Shown here: positions 38,152 to 50,818 of the stretch, piece after piece
How positions within the stretch are numbered: position 1 is the first letter of the stretch
Layout: each line of letters begins with the position of its first letter
Source of the DNA: Phoebastria nigripes
Lineage: Eukaryota > Chordata > Aves > Procellariiformes > Diomedeidae
Length of the DNA stretch: 64,000 bases
Reading direction: 5' to 3'
Assembly (NCBI GenBank): GCA_035582835.1
Contig: JAYKAV010000398.1
Coordinates: forward strand, 1 to 64,000
Program-made: the position numbers and the translations under genes
The notes under the pieces: generated by a model
Told to the model about the DNA's origin: nothing
Databases searched by the model: none
Seen by the model: only the letters and a program-made list of their open reading frames with translations

Positions 38152-41100
38152 TTTAGTTTCACTTCCCTCTTTTTACCCTAGTCTTAAATCTTGTTGAATC
38201 ACGCTCTCCTACACTGCTGGTAAACCAGTCTAATTGGAGCAAGGGTGAAGGTGTTTCAAACTTTAGGTGTTTTACCTCTCTTCAGTGTGCAAATCCACAT
38301 GAAACAACATCAAGAGAGCCTCAGAGAGATGTGCAGCTGATGCCTTTTTCAGGGACTTGTGTGCTGGTAATTAATTCTGCTAGGCTGCTGGCAGATGGAG
38401 GGAGTCTCTGGCCTTTGCCTTGCTTAATCTTGCCATCCCATTGATAGTGGCCAGAGTACCCCTTGAACAAGCTGTCATTACTCATTGCTGCCAGACCTGT
38501 TGCAAGCGATTCCCATGGCACTCCCTTAGCTATCGATGACCTCCTTGTTGCAGAAGACTTTGGTTTTCTGAAATTGTTTCTTTATTCAAGCTGTCTGTCT
38601 GTTGCAAAAAAAGTAGAAAAATGACGGGCAGTTCACGAAATGACAATGACTCTATGGCATAGGTTCCCTTTCAGAGATTAATTTTGCCCCATCTCTCAAG
38701 CACAATCTGTCATACTGATCTCAAAATAGGTTATACCTGAACTGGAGATAGGCGTTTCCTGCAATTCCCAAGTTCACCGGAAAAGATGCTTCTGAATTAA
38801 TGGACTCATAACTGATCCCATTTGGACTGCTGTTGTGAAAATACTGTTTGCAAAAATGTATCATGGGAGTGAAAACAACCTTCTTTCTGTCCTCCCTCCC
38901 TAGGTGTAGTGCCTAAGTCTCAAATTTAGTTGATTAGTTAACTTCAAGAGTTTATTAAAATATGTTTGCTTAATATTATTGACTGACATTGGCTTAACTC
39001 TAGCGCTTTTTCATATGTGATAACTGGAAAAAAGAAGCCTACATTAGACCTAAGCTTTCACTCATAATACCAAATTCTGCCCTCTTCTTTATCAAATGTT
39101 AAACTTGGGGGGAAAAAAAATATTAAAAAAAAAAAATAGCTGGAGATGGTTCTCAGTGGAATTTAGGATTATGATGAATATTTCAGTGGGAAAATAATAT
39201 TTTGCTGTCCTGTAAAAGAGCAGTTTCCTTCTACCTGAAGATTTATGGACTGTTGAAGAAGTCTCTTCAAGCATACCCAAAATGCATTACTGTTCTCTTT
39301 GCTCCCTGTCTTGATTGAGTCACCCACAAATGCGCATAAGACTTAGAAACAGTTAACCTCTAAAATTTTTCTTCTGAGTCACTGAAGTTCTCTATGAATT
39401 TTAGAAAGGCTTTAGAAAGTGATCTTCTGTGAAAAATGAATGTATTTGGATTTTATTGATGGGACTCGAGGAGGAGGCAGGTGATTTCTGGAGGTCTTCT
39501 GGTGGATTTTGAAACTACTCTGGAGATTGGAAGGTGAAAAAGAAATAGTATATTTCTTGGGACCGTGATGATACTAAAAAGCACAATCTCTTCACTCTGC
39601 TGCTGTTGAGTACAGTTTGTAGGTTTGTGAGAGTTTTTTTTCTTCAAGTACACATTAAGATGGATAATTTTCCAGGACTGTTCTTTCAGATGGACTCAGA
39701 ATTAGTAGAAAGGAGCATGATTTAGATAAAAACAAAGAAGATAAATTCCTTGCTTTGTACTAAGGACAAAAAAAAAAAAAAAATGGAATTTCAGAGCTTC
39801 TGTCATCTCTTACCTTGGGTCAAATGAAAAGTCTGCTGTCTGAAGACTCTTCTTCAGTTCAACTTCTTGTAGCAAAGGGTCCACAACTTAAAAATAAATT
39901 GTGACTGTTAGGTATTTATTTGACAAGTGAGAGCAGGGATTTTACTGCATTGTGGTGTTCTTTGCAGGTTGCTGAAATACTCATATGGGTCTGGTACTTT
40001 TTCACTAACAGGTGCTATTATATACAGCCATTCACTGAATTCAAATTTTGCAGAGTCTAGGAGATTTCTGGGAGCCAACTGATAAAGGACTTATTCTTAA
40101 GAGCATTTCCATTCCCTGCTGGATTTTAATACAATAGCCAAGCAGTCAAATTATAATTTTCAAAACTACATTGTGAATTATTACCAAATGCTGACGAAAT
40201 ACCCAGAGCTCTGTGCCATCTGTTCTTTCGAAATTACCAGTAGGACATGGTCAGTGTAGGAGCTGTTACTTATCCATATTACTTCGTATTTCATAGTGCT
40301 GCCTGCTGTTTTAATTTTCTTCTGGTCTGAAGTCTTGCCCATATTTTTGACTTGTAATACAATACTTACTTTCCTTTCCCAGCTAAGTTGTGGTGTATTT
40401 TGATAACACTGCACCCCAGGTGTTATTATCCTGTCAGGGATACACGTGGCAGTCAACAAAAGAGTATCCTGAGTTACATTCATAGGAAAAGTCTTTGGGG
40501 AAGATGAACAAAGGTTTTCTTTGCAAATCGGTAGGAAAGATGAACAGGTATAAAGAAGAACAGTGGTTGTTTAGAAAAATTCCCTCAACAAATCTAGTTC
40601 TCTGGTTTTTACATGCTCTTAAAAGAAAACTTTGTGGCTGTGTTTGTGGAATATTCTCTTCTATTGAAAAACCATTAGATAATAGCTTACAATTTCCTAC
40701 AGCTAATGGAGTTATTCTGATATAATATAAACTCAAAGTTGGTGCAGACCATGTATTTAAATTCTAATCTAATCTATATCAGAGTATGATATAATCCATG
40801 AACTATGCTGCGTGGATCAGGTGATCTTGAGCAGCCACTGATTTTTGATTAAAATCGGTATGGTAAGCTTTTAACATTTGCCAGTTTACATTGCGAAATT
40901 TCCCTTTATCAGAGAGGATTGTAAATTTGACAAATTAACACTGATTCTTAGGCAAAATTGCACAGTTATGTCATCAGTACCAGCATTAGTGACATATACA
41001 GTCATGTTACTCCTTAGGCACAAATCTTGTCCAAGTTGTGTGTGGAATACAAATATGGAAGCATGTATTGATACTGAAACTATAACTCTAATTACTATTA

Positions 41101-44100
41101 ATTATCATTAAGCTACTTCCTAAGGGAGGTGGTGGATTATTAATCATGTGACAATTTTACATAAAGACTTAATATCTTTCAAGGTTTATAGTACAGTTTA
41201 AGTAAATAATGGTTTTTTTCATGTAGAACAGAGTAGATTAAATCCTCTGCTTTTTTTTGGTTCCGTTTTGTTTGTTTGGGTTTTTTTGTTATGCAAGATG
41301 ATCAGTCCAGGTAATCATGATGATCTCCTCTGTTGTCCTCTTAAGTTACTAATTTTTCAAGGAAAAAATAGTTACTCTCATGTCTTCACAGATCAGATCC
41401 TTTAATTTTTTAAATTTTTTTTACATCATAATGGTTTTGTCTCAGCCCTATGTCATTCAGGATTTTTTTAAAGCATCATTGGATTGGATAAAACTTTTCA
41501 CAGCTGTTTCTATAGCGTTCTGCTATTTGTCTTGAAGCTTTTCTGCCTGAAGAAAGGAAGACGATGATATATTATCAACAAGTGATTTATATCTTCCAAA
41601 ATCAAGAAGTTTGGGTGGGTATTCCAGATTGATAAGTAGCTCTGGGTATTTGTCAAATGTTGGTGCTTTTTTTTTATCATGTCTGTTTTCCTGGGTGAGG
41701 AGAATAAACGTAAGTGTCTACACTGTGCATTGAACACCCCAAAATTTTTTGGGGAAAAGGAGGTGAAGGTCAGTGCTCTAGCTCTTAAGCTTAGTTAAGC
41801 CCTATAACACTTTTCTAGAATGTACAAGCCTTTGCATATCTCTATAGGTGTCAGGAGCACAACTGTTACTCCTCAGGTCCCCATGAGTTATAACTTCATA
41901 GAAGGTAGGCAATGCAATGTACTTGCAATGTTATTATCTCATACCATCTTTCTTGAAGGTGGAGGGCAATTAAAGACATATACAAAGCTATGGTGTGCCT
42001 TTCTGAAAGTACTCTTTTGCTTGTTTGTGCCTTATAGGAATTATTTGCTATGGTCAGCAAAATTTTTATTCAGTTTTTCTCCTAAACAATGTGAATAATT
42101 TAGAAATGTCTTTTGGTTGTTGAGGGACTTTTTGTGAAAATTACAATTTTTAAAATTACTTCTGTGCAGTTTAGCATTAGCAGACATCATGTGTTTGCCA
42201 GGAAAAAAAAATATTTTGAGCTGATGTCTCTCAAGTTGGGAGTTCTTCAAATCTAAACAAGCTCTGACAGTACCCCATAAAATTGTTATTTTTGTGCTTG
42301 TAAGACACGGATCATTGAACTTGCTGTTTTATATGGGATTTCAATAAGAAAATTATGTTTTTTCTACTATTAGGCTAGATGTGAATGTTAGCTGAAGTTT
42401 GTGGTAGGTTTAAAGGTGGTCATTGGGGGGCAGGCAGGAAAATATGTTTGCAGTTATGTAGAAGGAACACGGTGTGATGTCCTATATTAACCTTTAGGGT
42501 GGAGAAGAACACCAGTTGTGCTGGATGACTTCTGTAGATGCAGTGAGTCTGTAGAATTTTCTCCCTCCCGGGTGCAGTTATACCACCAGAAAAGACAACT
42601 CGTGGGAGGAGCACTTGTAAAATGCATTCAGATGCAGCAGCCTGCTCATAAATTTGATGTTGTGTGTTTCATGCTTAATGTTTTGTTCTGTTGTGGACAC
42701 TTGCACCATCAGGAGTAATTAAGAACAAGCAAAAGAACTGTGCACAATGAAACAAAAGCTTAAAAATAACTTCAACTGTGCAGCCCTTGTACTGTAACTG
42801 TTGTAACTGTATAGCTGGGTGTTTGTGTATCTTAAGAATGTAGCAAGTATGCTACAGCAACTGTTACAAGGGAAAAGATTACTTTTCTGGTTATNTTGTC
42901 AACACTCAAGAAAGTGACTCGCAAATGGTGGATGAGTGAAGCAGTCCCTGCCTTTATGATCCCTTGACTGGTTCCATGGGTTTTGCTTAGTTTCTTCCAT
43001 TTCAAAGACATTTTACTAGTTTTGTACAGCAAATGGTATCTGCAATGTAAAGGAGCAATTCCAGGNTTTACAAGTCTGGGGTTAGATATTCCCAAGATAG
43101 TTTGTTTTTCACAGGGACAAGTCTTGAGATATGGAAATTCTGGAAATACAGAAAATTATTAGAGGGGAGTTGGCCCCTGGTGACAAAGGGAAATTGGAAG
43201 ATAAAAGAACAACTAAAACATAAATAGTGTCCTATTGCTGCAGAGGCGTAGCAGCAATAGTTTTTTCCCCACCCTCATATGTACTGTGAGTCTTGGCCTT
43301 TCTTGTTAAAGATGGGATTTTTGTCTAGGAAGAGCTTGATAAATGCTTCATGCACATGTTAGGAAAAGATGACTTGTGGTGTCAGGGCAATAGTGTGGAA
43401 AGGGGTTAGCATGGTTAGGAGATGAGAATGAAAGGGAGGGGGTGTGAAAAGTGCTGTAGACCTGTATCTTGTAACCTACTTTTTCAGCCTTCACTTAAGA
43501 CCTTGTGCAGTTACTTCCTCTCATTATACATCTTAAGGAAAGCAGAGGGTGGCCACTAAAATCAGAAATGTGACTTCCTGCAATTGAATAAATTTTCCTA
43601 CTTGTGTTTTGCTAGTAATTTTGCTGGCACTAATTCCTCTGTTGTAAAATCAGTATTGGGGTGGTGGGGTGTCATTTTTCAGAGTGAGCCACTGTGAATC
43701 TGATGGGTAGTGACTNGAGGGTTAAAAGTGGCTATTGTGAATCTGAACATTATTAGAGAGTCTAAAATTAATAGTGCTCTAGTGACAAGGANCTCTGTTG
43801 TAATTTGTTACCTGTTTACACTTCTGCCTTACCTAGTGTATAAACATGATCAATCACAAGATACTGTTTCAGTATCTCTCAAACACTATATCATTTAGAG
43901 CTTAACATAGATTTGACAAAGGAGGATGCAGAGAATAGAAAACATGGGAGATCCTCGGATGAGTTGGTTCACTTGTTATGAACTAGCCCTCTGGAGCTTG
44001 TCTCATCTTAGCTGTCATATGGGCCTTGCCATCTCATCCTGTCCTGTGGTACCACAAGCAACAATGCAAGAGATGCTCAGCCTAGTAGGGTTAATGAATG

Positions 44101-45182
44101 ACCACTGAATACTTCTGAACACGCTGCAGCAAAGTAGTAATCAAAATAAAGATATTGTAAAGGGCAGCTCTAGTGCTTTGTAGCAGAGCTCAAACGTAAC
44201 ATGTCCCTGCCTTAGATAAAATTCTCAGATGATTGCAGGAACCTTATGGTACAGATGAAAATTAAAAATGCTTAAAACACACTGTCTGTCAGATATGGGG
44301 AGAGTGTTCCTTCCTAATGATGAATCTGGTGACAAGTTTAATCATAAATNTTTATCAGTTTAGATAAAGTTTATGTATAAACTTAGGCAACTGTTGAATT
44401 TTTCTGTTGCAGCAGCATGCTCTTACATTGTCCTCATTTGGTCTTTAGCTACTGTGATCTTGAAAGTGTTGGGAAAAACGGGGGAGAAAGCACTTCGAGC
44501 TCAAATTATTGATGGATTGTATGATGGGAAACCCACATCTCTGCCCCACCTTTGCAAGTGTCCAGANGGTGCCATGTTTGTTAGGATGATTTCAAACAAA
44601 CAGTGAATCTGTTCCATTTCAAATCCTTTGGGAAAGAACATCCTGGATAATCAAGATATTTTAGTACCTATTACTTGAGCCTTGTCTTGCAAACCTGAAC
44701 TTTTGTTTTCTGGAATGTCCATGTTTTGTGACGTGCAGTTACTGGAAAGTTGTCAGAAAGCCATTGCAGAATTCTTTTTCTTACAGTTTGTGTGATGTTT
44801 TGATGTCAGAGATGACACTGAAGTATTGTTTTTTGTTTTTTTTTAAACTGTGACAAAAATAAAGTGCAGAACAATTCTGTTAAGCTCATATTTGCCTGTT
44901 GCTCAATGGAACTGTTCGCTTGGCATAAACATTTCCATGCTGAGAACTTAGACATATATTCTTAAATACTATCAAATGTCCTCTTTCTGTGAAACTCCTT
45001 TGGAATTTCTGGAAACAGACATCATTGGCATCTCAGGCTGCCTTCATTTAATCTGCCTTTAATTTTTTTTTTTATGTCTTTTTTTTTTTTTTTCCCCCTG
45101 TATATGCTTTATACAGTAATTAGACTAAGATTTCAGTAATACAGCAGGAATTCTGAATTTTTCACTTGCTTTTCTTTCCCTC

Positions 45183-45246
45183 ATTATTAATTATTATTTT
45201 ATTTATTTTTTATTTTATTTATTATTTATTAATTAATTATTATTAA
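45183..45246. repeat. AT-rich simple sequence (ATT/ATTT)n
   Basis: Sixty-four bases consisting only of A and T, arranged as irregular ATT, ATTT and TTAA units. Low-complexity DNA. Confidence 0.85.
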
Positions 45247-46354
45247 CTTCCCTTCCTCCACTCCCCCACCTGAGACTGAAATAGTACCAAACTGGAGCAG
45301 TAAAAGTCGGTGTTGAGGAAGAGATGGTAAAACTTTTTTAAAAGATTAGAAGAAAAAAATAAGAAATTGTAGGAATTTAAGTAATAATGAAGGAATTTGA
45401 NGAAACTGTTAGAAGTCATCTGCTTTTATTCTAAGTAGTTAAGGACAAATTAGCCATAGATGTAATAGGTTTGCAAGGTTGTCATCTTTCTTCAGACCTC
45501 ATATAAACATTGCAAGAAGCTAAATATGTTTAAGATGTCATAATTAATGCATGACTTTTGATACTCAGTGGTGTAAATCTTCGGAATTTAAGCCATCATA
45601 TAAATCAGCATAGAAACTATAGATCCAAGAAGTCTTTTGTCCTTTCTCTGTTTATAATTTTCCTTTAGAAAGGTCTAACAGAGAAGACGACTGCAGTTGT
45701 CTTAGTCTTGCAGGGTCTTCAGCCAATTCATGAACAACACCTATTTCCCAGGAGAAAAAAGAAGTGTTGTCCAGTGCTAAAAGACTACTAAACCATTTTT
45801 AAATCGGAAGCAGTGATGAGTATCTGCTGCCAGAATTCAGAGTACTCTACTTTTAAAAAAGGCAAAAACTTTAGGTCCTCCTTTGCACATCTAAACACTG
45901 GAGTTTTTTTCTTCCTAGCTAATTGTCAATAGAAGCACTAATGCTTAACTTCATCCTTGAAGATTAGTTTGAATCCTCCTTTGGCTGTTCTCTTAAGGGT
46001 GCTGCTTAGTAAGAAAACAATAGTCCTACCAAGTTGATCTAAGAAAGTATGCTATAACTTCAGGAACATTAAGGTGGAAGTCACTGTCAAGGCAAGTGAA
46101 ATTTTGAAGTGAAATGCTCGTGACCTTTTGAGAGGAAGAAAAGTGGACTAACTGGGGTTTCAACAGCTCATTCTTCACTTAGAAACAACAGTGTTACTGA
46201 TTCCTAGNCCTGACCTGAAATTCATCAGTTTATCTGGAACACAGGCACACTGGTGAAGACATGCTTCTAGGCAAATACATTATTCAAAAGTATTTTCCTA
46301 GCTTATGAAATGCATCTGGCTGGTTATTTGGTTGTTTAGCTCTGTGCATTGGCA

Positions 46355-46373
46355 GGGCGGGGTGGGGTGGGGG
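46355..46373 (+). repeat. canonical G-quadruplex motif with single-base loops
   Basis: GGG-C-GGGG-T-GGGG-T-GGGGG has four G-tracts and three one-base loops, the most stable class of predicted quadruplex. A C8 run at 46404-46411 lies 30 bases downstream and could compete by pairing with the G-tracts in a hairpin. Confidence 0.85.
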
Positions 46374-48197
46374 AACAAAAAAACAACAAACACACACCAT
46401 AATCCCCCCCCACCAAACCTTTTCTGAAGGTGATCACAGCACATCTGAAGCTTGCAATTGTCACCGTTGGTGCAATGTAATTAATGGTCATATTCATGGA
46501 CTTAAAAAAAAAAAANAAAAAAAACCAAAACCAACAAAAACCAAACAACAACTCTCCTCCTTTTTTGTAGGTTCCACTGCATGCTGCATAAAATAAAACC
46601 TTTTAAAGGTTAAAATGAAAAGAAAATGCCTTTTTAAAACTNCATCAATATTACAATATTAAATTTTTGAAATCTTTTTTTTTTATTAATACAAAGACAA
46701 ATCTTCTTACTATTTAAAATGATATATAGGGTTTTTTTTAAAGTAAATTTGTGTTCTTGGCTTTAAGTTGCAGGAATGAAGGTGATTGGCAGGGATGAGA
46801 AATTGCAAGTTTAGGGNTTTTTTTGCCATGAGAAGATAACACGCAGCTTATTCCTTTTGTCATTCACAAAACAGGATAGCAAGAGTGATGACAATTTAGT
46901 GTCTCTGTACAGATAGTTCANTTCTGTCAAGGAGAATGTGGTGAGTTCCATGTTTATTCTTCCTTGTCCTCTGCTACTTATCATAAGAATACCTAGGAAG
47001 TTAAAGTATGTGTTTGTCAGCTAGGACACCTTTTGTTATGACCTGGATATTCATCACCAGTCTTACTTTAGAAGTACCGACTAATGATAAATTTGGGTGC
47101 TAGCTGGTCTAATCTGGCTGCGAACCAGCAACCTTGAGTTGAGAAGCTCTTTTATCTTGTGAAACGTCCAGGTTCGTGAGACATTCAGCCTTTGAACAAA
47201 GCCAACTATTTAACTTTTCTTTCCAGATCACCAACAAGGTGTGATGGTGTTTTGAACTTAATTTATACAGTAAACAAAAAATGAAATATATTTTTTTCAG
47301 CCCTTCCATCTTGGAAAGAACAAAATAAAAAAAGAATGTGGTGCAGTGATTAATGATTGTGATTAACTCTCTGCAGGTTGTGGTTTCACGCCCCAGTGAT
47401 TCTTCTGTCATCATTCTGGATAAGATGCTACATTAAGCACATATGCCTTCATTCATACGGCTTGATAAAAACCTAAAGGTTAACCTTTAGCTTTGTATTT
47501 TTCACTAATGCACTTTTAATGCTAAATGTGTAACTTGTGGTTTATTCTGTTGAATTACCCAAGATGCTAACGTATAAGAGCTGAATTAGCTTTATTTAAA
47601 AATATTAATTCAATATGAAAGGGGGAATAAATTGATAGTAAAAAAGAAATAACTGTACAATTAAATGCTTCAGACTACTTTTGGAGGTGCTGCCTTCTCA
47701 CTTCGAAGTAATTTTATGTAGCCTTTGTTTAGCATCAGTTGCACAAAGAAATTCTATAATTAAGTGATATAATACCAGTTGAAACCTATGAGCTGTTAAT
47801 GCTAAATATTGGTATTTGTTATCAAGTGCAAGATTCTCACAGTGGTCTTGAGTAAATGGCGAAGATCACCCTATTTTTGTACCCAAAATATAATAACTTC
47901 TAATTCCAGACACTGTATAAATTACATATTTATTGTACATTCCATCAAATACATTATATGTCCTTGGTACCATATTACTAACTGGGTGTTGCTGAGGTGA
48001 TTCAGGCTTCTTCCTATTACACTATGAGNAAAAAGCTGATAAAAGACCTCACTGTAACCAAGATAATTAAGGTGACCAACTCCATAAAAAGCTTGTTTAC
48101 ATGTTACTGTCTAATGCAAGGAATTGCACCACTGTAGAATTCATATTTTGAGAACATATGTGATATGTAAATTGCCATTAGTTATATGTTAATCAGA

Positions 48198-48217
48198 GGG
48201 GAGGGGAAGGGAAAGGG
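48198..48217 (+). repeat. G-quadruplex motif
   Basis: GGGG-A-GGGG-AA-GGG-AAA-GGG meets the four-tract rule with loops of one to three bases. It is an isolated purine-rich patch in AT-rich DNA. Confidence 0.7.
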
Positions 48218-48872
48218 AGGTGAGTGAATTAATCATTCATCGTAACTAGGGTGACTTAGCTAGGCATTTAGTTACCTTACAATAGGAGGGGAAAGATGAT
48301 GTGCTCTCAACTAGGTTCAGTTGACTTGTGTTTTCTTTTTGTTGCTTTTTAATAGTAGAGGAGCTTAGGCAGGCTATATAGCTGGAGAAGAATTCTAGAA
48401 TAATTAGTTTACATTCTTTCTCCCAAGTTTCCTCATAAGCTACATACTATGTCAAATTTGTGACCAATGAGCATCTTAACATGTCTGATGTAGGTACAAT
48501 TCCTATTACAGAAAAGTTGAAATTCTGTGACGCACATCTTAAAATATAGGACTTTATGTGTGTTTTGGTGAATGGTGGATGAAGGGAAATATTTAGCAGT
48601 TTTTTCCATTTATGTTTAAATAAAATGTTATGAATGAAACAAAACATTGAAGAAAAGCTTCCATTGGAAAAACGAACCCTTATTTCAAAATTTAGAGGGT
48701 ATTTGTCTGTACAGAAGTAAGTATACATCATGTATACTTACTCTTAACCTAAAATTACATCCTGATATACTGTAGTCATGCTCCTGCTAACTCTTGTCAA
48801 ACAAGTAAATTTCTGAAAAGATGTAAAATAAAATGTAGATAATCTCATGGCATTGTATGGGGTGCCCAGGTG

Positions 48873-49655
48873 CTGATGTTCAACAAAGGGAAGTTCAACA
48901 AGTCCTGCACCTGGGGAGGAACAACCCCATGCACCAGTATATGCTGGGGGACACTCAGCTGGAAAGCAGCTTGGCAGAGGGAAGGACCTGGGGGTCCTGG
49001 TGGACAGAATAAGATGAGCCTGCAATGTGTCCTTGTGGCAAAGAAGGCCAATGGCACCCTGGGCTGTTTTAGGAGGAGTGTTTTCATTAGGTTGAGGGAG
49101 ATGATTCTTCCCCTCTACTCTGCACTGGTGAGGCTGCACACCTGGAGTGCTGTGTCTACTTCAGGGCTCCCTAGTACAGCAAAGACACAGACAAACTGGA
49201 GAGAGTCCAATGAAGGGCCACAAAGATGACAAAGGGACTGGAGCATCTCTCCTACGAGGAAAGGCTGAGAGAGCTGGGACTGTTTAGGCTGGAGAAGAGA
49301 AGGCTCTCAGAGTGGGATCTCATCAATGTGTATAAATACCTGAAGGGAGGGTACAAAGAAGGCTGAGCCTGGTGCTCTCTTCAGTGGTGCCCAGTGACAG
49401 GACCAGAGGCAATGGGCACAATCTAAAACAAAAGAGATTTCCTCTGAACATCAGGAAACACTTCTTTACTGTGAGGGTGACCGGGCACTGGCACAGGTTT
49501 CCCAGGGAGATTGTGGAGCCTCCATCCTTGGACGCATTCAAAAGCTGTCTGGACATGATCCTGGGCAATTGGCTCTAGGTGGCCTTGTCTGAGTGGGGTG
49601 GGGTTGGACCAGATGACCTCCAGAGGTCCTTTCCAACCTCAACCATTCAGGGATT
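48873..49655 (+). mobile_element. CR1 LINE 3' fragment, copy A of an identical inverted pair
   Basis: This sense-orientation CR1 fragment covers the C-terminal part of ORF2 and the short 3' UTR. The end of the CR1 reading frame is visible at 49372-49578 (VPSDRTRGNGH, FPLNIRKHFFTVRVT, LDMILGNWL). The upstream part is frameshifted. Bases 48878-49644 are identical, without any mismatch or gap, to the reverse complement of 61800-62566. Identity breaks at both ends: at 48877 on the left, and in the tail after 49644, where ATTCAGGG stands against CTTCTGTG. Non-CR1 sequence precedes 48873, so the copy is 5' truncated, and it abuts an LTR fragment on the right. Confidence 0.9.
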
Positions 49656-50003
49656 TCCCCATTCCCTTGTGCTGCTTGGTGGGGAGGAGTTGGAGGAGTT
49701 GAAAAGGAATGAAGGAATTAATTTGAGCCCTGGAAAATAAGGGTCTTGATGGGGGAAAGGTGTTTTAGTTTTTCTCCTTGTTTCTCAGCATCCTACTTTA
49801 TTTTTAGTTGGCAGTAAATTAAATTAATTTTCCCCAAGTTGCATTTTTTTGGCTGTGATGGTAATTGGTAAGTGATTTTTCCTGTCCTTATTGCAAACTG
49901 AGAGCTTTTTCAGTCTTTTTTTCTCCCCCTCTCCTGTTGAGGTAGAGGAGTGAGAGAGTGGCTGGGTGGGGGTCTGGCCATCTGCCAAAGTCAACCCACC
50001 ACA
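49656..50003 (+). mobile_element. ERV LTR 3' fragment, 5' truncated at CR1 junction
   Basis: The sequence ends GTCAACCCACCACA and contains the run GTTTTAGTTTTTCTCCTTGT, then AGTAAATTAAATTAA (possible polyadenylation signal ATTAAA at 49818-49823), and then TGATGGTAATTGGTAAGTGA. I recognise this order from avian ERVL-type LTRs, from the R region to the end of U5. A matching TGTGGTGGGTT start is absent, because the left part is replaced by the end of CR1 copy A. Either the CR1 inserted into the LTR and the rest was lost, or a rearrangement joined the two. Confidence 0.55.
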
Positions 50004-50380
50004 GACATAAATAGAAATAAAAGCTTTTAGCTTGATTAAAGCTTATTACATTTCTAATTTTTAAAAATCAATTACAGTGTATATTAACAGGAAAAACAGA
50101 GAACTGGGGTTCACATACCAATTATCACAAAATGTGTCTAGAGAATGATTATGATTTTTTTGTATATTAATCATGTTTTAGGACTAAAGAAGATGAATCT
50201 TACAAGTTGTGAAGTCTTGTGTGTAGTCCCATATATATTAAAAATTTCCTTGGTGCTCCCTTTACAGGGATCTCGTAAGTCGATTCTTCTATTAAAAGTT
50301 ATTCTGTTTAAGAAAGCTCATTTTTCATATTCTTTTATAGCTATTATGAAAATGAAATTAATTGCATCTTTACTACAAGA
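50004..50380. other. AT-rich spacer, no gene
   Basis: Short stretch between the LTR fragment and the next CR1. The frame at 50145-50525 runs into the CR1 and is not supported as a gene. Confidence 0.6.
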
Positions 50381-50818
50381 AATCATAGAATGGTTGAATG
50401 GTTTGAGTGGGAAGGGACCTTTAAACATCATCCAGTTCCAACCCCCCTGCCATGGGCAGGGACATCTTTTACTAGATCAGGTTGCTCAAAGCCCCATCCA
50501 GTCTGACCTTGAACACTTGCAATGATGGGGCATCTGCAACTTCTCTGGGCAACCTGTTCCAGTGTCTCGCCACCCTCATTGTAAAAAAATTTCTTCCTCG
50601 TGTCCAATATAAACCTACCCGCTTTCAGTTTAAAACTGTTGCCTTTTGTCCTGTCACTACAGGCCTTGATAAAAGGTCTCTCTGTCTTTCTTATAAGCCC
50701 CGCCTTGTACATATTGAAAGGTTGCAATGAGGTCTCCCCGAAGCCTTCTCTTCTCCAGGCTGAACAGTCCCAGCTGTCTCAGCCTTTCTTCATAGAAGAA
50801 GTGTTCCAGCCAACAACC
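50381..50818 (-). mobile_element. CR1 LINE 3' end fragment
   Basis: This is an antisense CR1 tail of the classic avian type. From its 3' end on the left it reads AATCATAGAATGGTTGAATGG, then the GGGAAGGGACCTTTAAACATCATC segment, then the antisense 3' UTR and ORF2 end up to the AAGCCTTCTCTTCTCCAGGC region, and stops near GTTCCAGCC (50818). It belongs to a different CR1 subfamily from the pair at 48.9 and 61.8 kb, as its 3' UTR differs. The 99-codon frame at 50428-50727 (minus) is the frameshifted end of ORF2. It is 5' truncated as usual for CR1. Confidence 0.92.

Larger units (their letters stand above)
37633..48872. other. non-coding stretch downstream of CpG island
   Basis: The first 350 bases are still GC-rich (possible 5' UTR or first intron). 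A strong donor-like GAAG/GTAAGAT occurs at 38092/38093 on the plus strand and could end a first exon starting in the CpG island. Beyond about 38.1 kb the sequence is AT-rich with no recognised exon or interspersed repeat. Overlapping opposite-strand frames at 40181-40736 are discussed among the rejected items. AT-rich simple sequence fills 45183-45246. Single Ns become frequent from about 42.9 kb. Confidence 0.5.

Noticed and set aside
40181..40736. Two overlapping 100-codon minus-strand frames and a 76-codon plus-strand frame
   Set aside because: Composition is somewhat protein-like, but frames on opposite strands overlap, no family is recognisable and there is no clear splice context. Chance frames of this size are expected in 64 kb.
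44373..44606. 77-codon plus-strand frame downstream of the CpG island as a possible exon
   Set aside because: It contains an N, has no clear acceptor and donor, and resembles no protein family I know.
48744..49578. Frames antisense to CR1 copy A and their twins at 61.9-62.8 kb
   Set aside because: Shadows of CR1. Identical proteins on the two strands come from the inverted repeat and are not a gene family.
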